Assembly: GCA_028287785.1 (NCBI GenBank)
Contig: JAQBOZ010000009.1
Coordinates: 186,001-250,000 of the forward strand
Length of the DNA stretch: 64,000 nt
Source: Chlorobiota bacterium
GTDB taxonomy: Bacteria; Bacteroidota; Ignavibacteria; OLB7
Reading direction: 5' to 3'
The position numbers and the translations under genes are program-made. This document shows positions 17,116-24,283 of the stretch, piece by piece. Every line of letters starts with the position of its first letter. The first letter of the stretch is position 1. The notes beneath the pieces were generated by a model. The model ran no database searches, was not told the DNA's origin, and saw only the letters and a program-made list of their open reading frames with translations.

Positions 17116-17240
17116 TAACTTTGTACACAGTTGATGCGCCTGCGCTCAGAAATGATCCGGCAACGCAACTGGCGGGAAATCTTCCGTCGTACTACTTCTA
17201 GGAAACGCCAGCTCAGGGGATGGGGCTGGCGTTTTCTTTT
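17116..17240 (+). ncRNA. Family 2 small RNA, unit 1
   Basis: Promoter box TAACTTTG (17116-17123), with CCTG 17 bp upstream. P1 is CAGTTG / CAACTG. P2 differs from the other units but keeps a GAAA tetraloop (TCA-GAAA-TGA). P3 is GCGGGA-AATC-TTCCGT. The terminator is AAACGCCAGC (17203-17212) / GCTGGCGTTT (17225-17234) with loop TCAGGGGATGGG and a T-rich tail. The predicted transcript is about 110 nt. Changes in P1 and P2 relative to units 2-4 preserve pairing. Confidence 0.75.
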
Positions 17241-17331
17241 GCGATATAATTGCCGAACCGAATATCGCGCCACGTTTGAAATATTTTCCACGCCGCGGTT
17301 CCATATTCATTCTGTATTCATGTTCGCGCGA

Positions 17332-17456
17332 TAAGTTTGCATGCAGTTGATCGGCTGACGCCGGAAACGGTTGAAACAGATCGACTGACGGGAACACTCC
17401 CGTCGAATTACTTTCAGGAAACGCCAGCTCAGGGGATGGGGCTGGCGTTTCCTTTT
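17332..17456 (+). ncRNA. Family 2 small RNA, unit 2
   Basis: Promoter box TAAGTTTG (17332-17339), with TCTG 17 bp upstream. P1 GTTGATC / GATCGAC, P2 CCG-GAAA-CGG, P3 ACGGGA-ACAC-TCCCGT. The terminator stem is GGAAACGCCAGC (17417-17428) / GCTGGCGTTTCC (17441-17452); units 3 and 4 have GAAAAC..GTTTTC here, a compensatory exchange. Loop TCAGGGGATGGG, short T-tract. Confidence 0.75.
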
Positions 17457-17561
17457 GCGGTATCCCCGCCGGAAGGAACGTCGCCGAATTGTGTTCCGGG
17501 CCGCATTCGGCATGATTCTCAATCATCGGTAGTCGTTCATTTCCCTTTCATCTTCATACGA

Positions 17562-17686
17562 TAACTTTGCACACAGTTGATCGACTGACGCCGGAAACGG
17601 CTGAAATAGATCGACTGGCGGGAAATCTTCCGTCGTACTACTTCTAGAAAACGCCAGCTCAGGGGATGGGGCTGGCGTTTTCTTTT
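17562..17686 (+). ncRNA. Family 2 small RNA, unit 3
   Basis: Promoter box TAACTTTG (17562-17569). P1 GTTGATC (17576-17582) / GATCGAC (17609-17615) encloses P2 GCCG-GAAA-CGGC (17590-17601). P3 is GCGGGA / TTCCGT (17618-17633). The terminator is GAAAACGCCAGC (17647-17658) / GCTGGCGTTTTC (17671-17682), then T4. Used here as the reference unit. Confidence 0.78.
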
Positions 17687-17759
17687 GTAATGTCATCACC
17701 GCACTGAACAGCTCTTCTCGCCGCTGCTTTCCGTTCATTTCCCTTTCATCTTCATACGA

Positions 17760-17884
17760 TAACTTTGCACACAGTTGATCGACTGACGCCGGAAACGGCT
17801 GAAACAGATCGACTGACGGGAACACTCCCGTCGTACTACTTCTAGAAAACGCCAGCTCAGGGGATGGGGCTGGCGTTTTCTTTT
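17760..17884 (+). ncRNA. Family 2 small RNA, unit 4
   Basis: Nearly identical to unit 3, with promoter TAACTTTG (17760-17767). P3 changes from GCGGGA-AATC-TTCCGT to ACGGGA-ACAC-TCCCGT, i.e. both arms changed and pairing became stronger. The terminator is at 17845-17880 with the TCAGGGGATGGG loop and T4 after it. Confidence 0.78.
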
Positions 17885-17976
17885 GCACTGTCATCACCGC
17901 ACTGAATATTTTTTTCTGTCCGGAAATATTTTCCGTGCCATCGCTCGCCATTCATTTTGTATTCATCTCCAGATAA

Positions 17977-18099
17977 TAATTTTACGTGCAATTGATTGAC
18001 CTACGCTGGAAACGGCCGAGGCATATCAACTGATGGCGACCTTCCATCAGATTTCTCCCATAAAACGCCGGCTCAGGGACTGGGGCTGGCGTTTTTTTT
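17977..18099 (+). ncRNA. Family 2 small RNA, unit 5 (divergent)
   Basis: Promoter TTTG (17956-17959), 17 bp, TAATTTTA (17977-17984). P1 is reduced to TTGAT / ATCAA. P2 is GCTG-GAAA-CGGC. P3 is replaced by a perfect 7-bp stem CTGATGG / CCATCAG. The terminator is AAAACGCCGGC / GCTGGCGTTTT with T8; its loop is the only variant, TCAGGGACTGGG. Primary sequence is diverged but every helix is kept. Confidence 0.72.
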
Positions 18100-18147
18100 G
18101 TGCCCGTGCCATCCTGCATCATTCATATTGTCTTCATGTTCGTACGA

Positions 18148-18269
18148 TAACTTCGCATATAGTTGATGAACGAACTCCGGAGACGGATCGATCATCAGCA
18201 GACGGGTAACCTCCTGTCGAATCACTTGGAAAACGCTGGCTCAGGGGATGGGGCTGGCGTTTTCTTTTT
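18148..18269 (+). ncRNA. Family 2 small RNA, unit 6 (divergent)
   Basis: Promoter TTG (18128-18130), 17 bp, TAACTTCG (18148-18155). P1 GTTGATG / CATCAGC covaries with GTTGATC / GATCGAC of unit 3. P2 is TCCG-GAGA-CGGA, changed on both arms with a GNRA loop kept. P3 is GACGGG / CCTGTC. The terminator is GAAAACGCTGGC (18229-18240) / GCTGGCGTTTTC (18253-18264), loop TCAGGGGATGGG, then T5. The array ends here; 18270-18526 shows nothing further. Confidence 0.72.
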
Positions 18270-18526
18270 GTTTTCGCCGCTATCTCGGCCCGATCCGGGT
18301 TCAGCCATCATATCGTATCATAATCGTTTCCCATCATTCGCCGTGCTGGCTGGAATCAGGCGGGGCTGAAGCCGCGCTGTTTCGATGCGCGATCTCCATT
18401 CCATGCATATCGCGGGAATCGGTAAGTTATCACCCTTCCGGTCACGGATCGTCGTCACCATTGCGATCCTCCATCGCCGTGAACATCCCGCGCGGGATTT
18501 CCCGTCAACAACTCCGATAAACCGAT

Positions 18527-19138
18527 ATGCCGATTATCGCAACGCTTGAAGAACTGGAGCAGGTCTATGGTTTCCCCGGCGAGACCTCCACGGTCAAGGA
18601 ACTGGATTATATCACGCCGCATTACCGGGCTTATATCGATGCCTCGCCGTTTGTGGCGCTGGCAACCGGTGGCCCGGAGGGGCTGGACTGCTCGCCTCGG
18701 GGCGATCTTCCCGGCTTTGTCCGCGTTTATGATGAGCGGACGCTGATGATGCCGGATCGTCGCGGGAACAACCGGACGGACTCGCTGCGGAATATCGTTC
18801 GCGATCCGCGCACGGCGTTCCTTTTTCTGATTCCCGGAGCCGGCAACACGCTTCGCGTCAATGGTCGCGCCCATCTCTCCACCGATCCCGCGCTTCTTGC
18901 ATCGTTTGCGGTTGATGGAAAAGCGCCGCGGTCGGTGATCGTGCTTGCGGTGGATGCCGTCTATTTTCAATGCGCGCGCGCCATCGTTCGATCCGAGCTC
19001 TGGAATCCCGAGAAGCATATCGATCCCGAATCTCTTCCAAGCGCGGGGGAGATGCTGGCCGCGCTTTCTGAAAACCGCGTCGGCGGCGAGGGGTACGATC
19101 GCGAATGGAATGGCAGGGCGAAGGCCACGCTGTGGTGA
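18527..19138 (+). CDS. Pyridoxamine 5'-phosphate oxidase-family FMN protein
   Basis: 203 aa. Residues about 30-150 form the split-barrel flavin-binding fold: FVALATGGPEGLDCSPRGD, then LMMPDRRGNNRTDSLRNI, then AFLFLIPGAGNTLRVNGRA. It resembles the MSMEG_1061 branch of PPOX-like proteins rather than PdxH. These bind FMN or F420 and reduce or detoxify small molecules; the substrate is unknown. Confidence 0.8.
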   Translation: MPIIATLEELEQVYGFPGETSTVKELDYITPHYRAYIDASPFVALATGGPEGLDCSPRGDLPGFVRVYDERTLMMPDRRGNNRTDSLRNIVRDPRTAFLFLIPGAGNTLRVNGRAHLSTDPALLASFAVDGKAPRSVIVLAVDAVYFQCARAIVRSELWNPEKHIDPESLPSAGEMLAALSENRVGGEGYDREWNGRAKATLW

Positions 19139-19289
19139 TCGGCTTTCAAAACGGTGAGTGAATATCCTGACGCGCCCGCCACAAAATGAACGCGGGCGCG
19201 CCGGGGAATCGTGCTTCGACGAAAATTCGTCCGTCGCGAAAACGAGTGGAGCAACAACGGATCGCGCTGATCGACTGTCCACGCCGCGA

Positions 19290-20183
19290 TTACGGATTTG
19301 GTATGATATCCACGGCCGACAGCAAAAATCCGGGATTGTCGAAGGAGACCAGCGCGCTGCGGTTCGGCAGCAGGCGGAAACGCGTGCTGAGATTGGGGGG
19401 ACCTTCCACGCGCAGCACCCGCGCGCTGTGCCAGGCCCAGTGCGTTGCCTGAATCGCGACATGCTGTCCCGAAAGCATGATCGAGATCGCCTGCGGGCTT
19501 CGGTTGAGCGATGATCTGAAGCGTGGTTCCATCCCGTTCGCATCGTGCTTGAGATGGATCTGGAACATCACCGCCGCGGCCACGGCCGGGGCGGCGGCAG
19601 CGGGAAAACCCGGCAGGACCTGATTGATGAAATGGGCTCTCCAGAGATCCCAGAATACCTTGGGCGTCATGTCAAGGCATTTGCTCGCCTGCTCCAGCAT
19701 CTCGTTGATCTTACCGGCGGCCAATCGTGGCGCCGCGGTCAGCTCGGCGATGACTTTTCCGCCCGATAATACAAAGCTGTAGCCCATCGCATGCAGAAAC
19801 ATGATCTCGAACAGCAGCGTGTTCCTCCGGTTCCTGTTGCCGATATCGTTAACGAGTTCGGCGTGGGTGGTGAAGATGAAAAACGGCACCCGCAGCGCAA
19901 TTCCCGCCTCCAGCCAGCGGATATTCTCGGCAAGCGGGTACACTCTTTTATAATGGCGCTGAACACCGGGATTGGTGGCGTAGATCCCGCCGGCCGTGCC
20001 GATGATTGCGCCATCCCCTCCCGCGCGACCCAGCGCCCCGCGCCTGTGAACGTGATACGGGCTGAACTTCAACGTCTCGTTCTCTTCCTTGCTGCTCCCG
20101 TCGAGGTATAGTTTGAACGGGACATCCTTCTGTGTGATCTCGCCGTCGGGATAATCTTCGCCGCAGAAATAGCATCCTGGCAT
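19290..20183 (-). CDS. Hypothetical protein with N-terminal CxxC, 297 aa
   Basis: Not recognised. The N-terminus has CYFCGEDYPDG, a possible metal or redox pair. The middle contains HVHRRG followed by a glycine-rich stretch (GRAGGDGAIIGTAGG). A hydrophobic, alanine-rich segment (PGFPAAAAPAVAAAVMF) sits near residue 200. There is no clear signal peptide. It is convergent with the PPOX-family gene and divergent from the DUF1573 gene. Codon composition and the length of the open frame support a real gene. Confidence 0.6.
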   Translation of the reverse strand: MPGCYFCGEDYPDGEITQKDVPFKLYLDGSSKEENETLKFSPYHVHRRGALGRAGGDGAIIGTAGGIYATNPGVQRHYKRVYPLAENIRWLEAGIALRVPFFIFTTHAELVNDIGNRNRRNTLLFEIMFLHAMGYSFVLSGGKVIAELTAAPRLAAGKINEMLEQASKCLDMTPKVFWDLWRAHFINQVLPGFPAAAAPAVAAAVMFQIHLKHDANGMEPRFRSSLNRSPQAISIMLSGQHVAIQATHWAWHSARVLRVEGPPNLSTRFRLLPNRSALVSFDNPGFLLSAVDIIPNP

Positions 20184-20478
20184 GGCGTCTCCGGGTTCAA
20201 TTGTGTAGGAATCGGGCGCGCGATAGGGGAGGCACCCGACGCAAAGTTCGGCAACGGCATCGATACAGGCAACAGCGGGAGCCGGATCGGCGATGGCGGA
20301 CGCGGCGGGGCCTATCGATAGATCGCTTCAATACGATATATTGAGATCCTTCCATACCGCCGGACGGGGAACCCGTTTCGCGCGCGCGCTCGCGGCGCAC
20401 CGGCCGCGCAGGCAGTTACTGATTTCGATATCTCCGGGGCGTATCATCGCGTCCCGATTCAACTTCGGAGAATTATTC

Positions 20479-21339
20479 ATGGCATTTCGCGAGCATGGCA
20501 TCACAACGCCGTTCAGGGTTCTACTGGGCGGCATCATCCTGGCTTCTCTTGGCGCTGCGGGATGCAGCCAGCCGAAGGCCGGGCCGGGATCGGTCAGCGG
20601 CCCGCCGAAGATCGAGATCGTTGGCGGAAATACCGTGGCGTGGGGGAAGGTTCCCCCCGGAAAACTGAAAAAGTCGATCAAGGTTACCAACACCGGCGGC
20701 GATACGCTTCGGATCACCAATGTGCATCCATCGTGCGGCTGCACAACCGATTCGCTCGATAAGAAAGTGCTGGCGCCGGGGGATACCGCGACCATTCATG
20801 TGCAGATCGACATGGTAACGCGTACCGGCCCGCAGTCCAAATCGCTGACTGTTACCTCCAACGATTCCACGCAGAAGGATCTGATCATCTCCCTCACCGC
20901 CGATATCATCCGCGATGTGGTTGCGGTCCCGGAGATGTTCCCGGTGATCAACAGTGCAAAGGCCGGCAGGGAGGACACGAGCGCGGTGCTGATCAAGAAC
21001 CTCTCGAACGCGCCGATCACGGTTCAGCCGCCGGAGATCTCCAATCCGGGCGAAATGGTCGTCCGTTTCGATATGACATCGCCGAAGGTTCTTCAGCCGG
21101 GCGATTCGATGAAGATCGTGGCGCATGTGAAGCCGATCTCGTCATCGGTCGTTTCGTCGGAGGTGACGGTCAACACCACCAGCACGATGGTCCCGGTGAT
21201 CAAGATGAACCTGACGAGCAATGCGTCGCCGGCCAGCCCTCCGCCGCCGTCGGCTCCGACCGGCGGAACTCCGGCGCCGGGTGGCACGGTTCCTCCCGCC
21301 AAACCCGCCGCGAAGAGCGGAAAGCCGGGCGCGAAATAA
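20479..21339 (+). CDS. DUF1573 lipoprotein
   Basis: 286 aa. The lipoprotein signal ends in the lipobox-like GAAGC. A DUF1573 domain follows, with its hallmark (HPSCGCTTDSLDKKVLAPGDTATI); a second Ig-like segment comes next, and the tail is Pro/Gly/Ala-rich (residues about 250-286). DUF1573 proteins are extracytoplasmic Ig-like proteins common in Bacteroidota, of unclear role. Start ATG 20479 follows GGAG by a suitable distance; longer in-frame readings lack a signal peptide. Another DUF1573 gene lies downstream. Confidence 0.82.
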   Translation: MAFREHGITTPFRVLLGGIILASLGAAGCSQPKAGPGSVSGPPKIEIVGGNTVAWGKVPPGKLKKSIKVTNTGGDTLRITNVHPSCGCTTDSLDKKVLAPGDTATIHVQIDMVTRTGPQSKSLTVTSNDSTQKDLIISLTADIIRDVVAVPEMFPVINSAKAGREDTSAVLIKNLSNAPITVQPPEISNPGEMVVRFDMTSPKVLQPGDSMKIVAHVKPISSSVVSSEVTVNTTSTMVPVIKMNLTSNASPASPPPPSAPTGGTPAPGGTVPPAKPAAKSGKPGAK

Positions 21340-21376
21340 TCGTCGCGGCCGGTTCGTGGTTTCATGAACTCCTGGT

Positions 21377-21414
21377 CCGCCGCCCGGTCGCCATGCAGGC
21401 ACGCCGGGCGGCGG
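21377..21414 (+). terminator. Strong GC hairpin after DUF1573 lipoprotein gene
   Basis: CCGCCGCCCGG (21377-21387) pairs perfectly with CCGGGCGGCGG (21404-21414). Only a poor T-tract (AGTTGTTT) follows, so termination efficiency is uncertain. Confidence 0.6.
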
Positions 21415-21515
21415 AGTTGTTTCAGCCGTCGGGGATGATCTCGCGGGGAATCCATATCATGAGCTTCTAAACTCGTTCACCCGTTCAGCCGTCAACGGAT
21501 CATCGCTCCGGTTCA

Positions 21516-22298
21516 ATGATTGTTTTTCTCATGAGCTTTTTTCGTTCCGCTTTTCCCGGCTCGTTGTGGGTTGCGCTGGTGATGCTGGCGCTTCCGTTTG
21601 CTTCGGGCACGGCACAGGAGATGTCCACGCGGGTCCGCGTATCAATTCCGCCGAGTGGGCGTGGTTATGCGCTGATCGAAATCGTGGGGACCAGAGGGGA
21701 TACGCTCGATTTTGGAACCGGGGCGCCGGGAGTCTACCGCCGGACGCTGACGGTGCTGAATCCGGGAAGCGATACGCTTCTGTTCCAGGGCGATCCCGAT
21801 TCCGATTGCGGCTGCATCAGCGGCCAGCTCGATAAGCTGATCATTCCGCCGGGCGATTCCGCAAAGCTCCGCGTTGAGTTTCTTGTCAGCTCCATCCCGC
21901 GCCGCCTTTCGCATGATATCATCCTCTGGAGCAATGCCCGCGGTCGCTCGCCGGTGACGCTTGTGGTAACTGTCAACGTCGTCCCGGAAATCGGCGTCGT
22001 TCCTCCCACATTTCTTCTGAAAAATCTGAAGGCGGGGAAGGAGACGCAGGCGACCGTCATCATCAAAAACAGATCGGAGGCTCCCATCAGCTTTTCGACG
22101 CCGACGCTTGTCGATACCGCCGGGATGCGCGTTCGCATAAAGATCCCGGAGCGGTTTACGCTGCGTCCGTCGGAGGAGCTCAAGGTCGGGGCCGCCGTGA
22201 TCGTGCCGCGCGACCCCAATCCGACCGCGTATCTGCGGCTTGCCACATCGTGCGCCTCCCAGCCGGAAGTGCGCGTGTATCTGGTGTGGGATGATTGA
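21516..22298 (+). CDS. Secreted DUF1573 protein
   Basis: 260 aa. The signal peptide is near residues 8-33 (SLWVALVMLALPFASGTAQ). The DUF1573 signature is DSDCGCISGQLDKLIIPPGDSAKL, followed by a second beta-sandwich unit (VPPTFLLKNLKAGKETQATVIIKN). It is an exported protein without a lipobox, unlike its neighbour. The pairing suggests a tandem duplication with different anchoring. Function unknown. Confidence 0.8.
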   Translation: MIVFLMSFFRSAFPGSLWVALVMLALPFASGTAQEMSTRVRVSIPPSGRGYALIEIVGTRGDTLDFGTGAPGVYRRTLTVLNPGSDTLLFQGDPDSDCGCISGQLDKLIIPPGDSAKLRVEFLVSSIPRRLSHDIILWSNARGRSPVTLVVTVNVVPEIGVVPPTFLLKNLKAGKETQATVIIKNRSEAPISFSTPTLVDTAGMRVRIKIPERFTLRPSEELKVGAAVIVPRDPNPTAYLRLATSCASQPEVRVYLVWDD

Positions 22299-22414
22299 TC
22301 CGCAATGAACGATGGCGATTGAGGAGATGACATTGCCCGCGCGGAATCTTGTGGTGTCGGCGCAACTATTTCGAACGCGGGGGATAACCGCGCCCGGCGA
22401 AACGAAGACATCGA

Positions 22415-23362
22415 TCACGTCGCTTTCACTTTCATCCGCGACAGCTTTTCCATCAGCGGTGGGATTTCCACGAGAAGCTCCCTCGGCAGATATCCCAGCC
22501 GTCCAACGCGCCGCGCCAGCAGATCGCCTGCGCTTCCGTGGAGAAACGCTCCCCACGCCGCGGCCTGCTCCGGCGCCGCGCCACGGGCCGCCAGCCCCGC
22601 CACGATCCCCGCCAGCGTATCCCCCGATCCCGACGTTGCCAGCCCCACATTTCCAACGGTGCTGATATGGATATTTCCGGTCGGCGAAACGATATGCGTG
22701 GCCGATCCCTTCAGCAGCACAACGCAGTGGAACTGTTCGGCGGCGGTTCGGGCGGCGTTCAGCGGATCGGCGCGCACATCCCGTTTTTCGATGCCGAGCA
22801 TCGTCGCCAGCTCTCCGGCGTGTGGTGTAACGATGGCGCGACCCCGCATCGTCGCCAGAATGTTCGGATCGGTGGCGAATACGGCCAGCGCGGCGGCATC
22901 CAGGATCACGGTCGGGCCATCGATCGCGGGGAGGAGGCGACGGAGGAGGCGCGCAAGCGCTGCTTCATCGACGGCGCCGGGGCCTATCACCACCGCATCG
23001 ACGCCGTTTGCCCGGTCCGCGAGCATCGCGGCCGATGACGCGGCAATTCCTCCGCTCTTCAATTCCGGCAGAAAAAAAACTCTGCTCTCCGGCACCGCCG
23101 TGGCAATCCACGGGGCAATGCCGGCCGGCGTGGCGATCTGCAATTTTCCCGCGCCGGCGCGGAGCGCCGCTGTTGCCGCGAGGATTATCCCCCCCGGCAT
23201 CTCCGATGCGCCGCCGAGAATCAGCACGCGTCCCCGCTCATCCTTGTCGCCGTCGATATCCGGTCGCGGCAGCGGCCAGCGCGCCAGCACGCCCGGCGTC
23301 AACGTGATAGGACGGCGCGCATTCGATTTTTTTTCGCGCGAAACAGTTTTGTCGGTATTCAT
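22415..23362 (-). CDS. nnrD: ADP-dependent NAD(P)H-hydrate dehydratase
   Basis: 315 aa. It matches the ribokinase-fold C-terminal half of YjeF/Nnr: RVLILGGASEMPGG near residue 45, AIVTPHAGELATMLG, and the active-site/phosphate segment ATSGSGDTLAGIVAGLAARG. The enzyme repairs hydrated NADH/NADPH using ADP. The N-terminal epimerase domain (NnrE) of bifunctional proteins is absent. It is transcribed with the histidine phosphatase gene upstream (3-bp gap). Confidence 0.88.
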   Translation of the reverse strand: MNTDKTVSREKKSNARRPITLTPGVLARWPLPRPDIDGDKDERGRVLILGGASEMPGGIILAATAALRAGAGKLQIATPAGIAPWIATAVPESRVFFLPELKSGGIAASSAAMLADRANGVDAVVIGPGAVDEAALARLLRRLLPAIDGPTVILDAAALAVFATDPNILATMRGRAIVTPHAGELATMLGIEKRDVRADPLNAARTAAEQFHCVVLLKGSATHIVSPTGNIHISTVGNVGLATSGSGDTLAGIVAGLAARGAAPEQAAAWGAFLHGSAGDLLARRVGRLGYLPRELLVEIPPLMEKLSRMKVKAT

Positions 23363-23365
23363 CGA

Positions 23366-24136
23366 TTATTTCGCTCCCACCGGCGCGTCCGGTTTGCTTG
23401 TCACCGGCGCGCCGGCCTGTTCCAGCGGCGCCACGAAATTGAAGAGCGCCGGCTTCATTCTTCCCTGGGCTCCGGCGGCGGGATCGAATATGTACGATGT
23501 GATCGAGCAGTTCGCGATATCCCCCAGCCGGTCGATCGCCAGAATTTCCTCCTCGGTCATCCGCTCCAGCAGATAGCGGAGGCAGAGGACGATCACCTGA
23601 TGACAGAAAACCAGCACCCGTTCGCCGCGATAATCCCGCGTGATGGAGCCGATCACGCTTCGCAGGCGGAGAATCACATCGCACCAGCTTTCCCCGCCGG
23701 GGGGACGGTGATAGAATTTTCCGAGAAGCGTCCGCATCGCCGCCTGATCCGGGAAATGTTCCTCGATTCCCCGCTTGGTCAGCCGGTCCAGAATCCCGAA
23801 CTCCCGCTCGCGCAGCCGTTCGTCCACCACCATCAGCACGGAATCATGGGAGATGCCGGCGTTTTCCAGCACAAGGTTCGCCGTGGTCCTGGCGCGGAGA
23901 TAGGGGGATGTGAGGATCACGGTTGGGGGCTGCTCCGCGGTGTTTTCGCGAAACCATCGGCCCAGCGCCCGCGCCTGCTGTTCGCCGAGCGGGGAGAGCG
24001 GGACATCGACATCGCGAATCGCCAGATCGATGCGCGCCGTGCCGGCCGCCTCCGCCTGGTCGCGCGCCACATTGCCGGCGCTTTCGCCGTGACGGATAAT
24101 CCAGATCGTATCCGGCCATTTCTGGTTGTCATGCAT
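23366..24136 (-). CDS. Histidine phosphatase (phosphoglycerate mutase-like)
   Basis: 256 aa. The catalytic RHGESAGN motif is near residue 15; further conserved parts are PLSPLGEQQARALG, the region around SPYLRARTTA, and the late His in VFCHQVIVLC. The enzyme hydrolyses phosphate esters through a phosphohistidine. The substrate is unknown. It is cotranscribed with nnrD, stop to start 3 bp apart. Confidence 0.87.
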   Translation of the reverse strand: MHDNQKWPDTIWIIRHGESAGNVARDQAEAAGTARIDLAIRDVDVPLSPLGEQQARALGRWFRENTAEQPPTVILTSPYLRARTTANLVLENAGISHDSVLMVVDERLREREFGILDRLTKRGIEEHFPDQAAMRTLLGKFYHRPPGGESWCDVILRLRSVIGSITRDYRGERVLVFCHQVIVLCLRYLLERMTEEEILAIDRLGDIANCSITSYIFDPAAGAQGRMKPALFNFVAPLEQAGAPVTSKPDAPVGAK

Positions 24137-24283
24137 GATCGTCAGTCCGCTGAAAAATGAAACCGCTGGGAACCGCTCCGTTCAGTTTACGCTCAACGAG
24201 CGCGCCACGTTGCCTTTGCCGATCGCCTCAATCGCTATCTTTCGCTCGCGATATCCGTTCAATTTCCATTCCCGAGCGCGCCG

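Noticed and set aside
17523-17951. Minus-strand ORFs with repeated KKTPAPSPELAF peptides in the family 2 array
   Set aside because: The unit spacing is not generally a multiple of three, the divergent units lose the frame, and base changes follow RNA pairing. Promoters and T-tracts point to plus-strand transcription.
17089-18269. CRISPR array
   Set aside because: Units are about 200 bp, imperfect, with promoter and terminator each, and there are no uniform spacers or cas genes.
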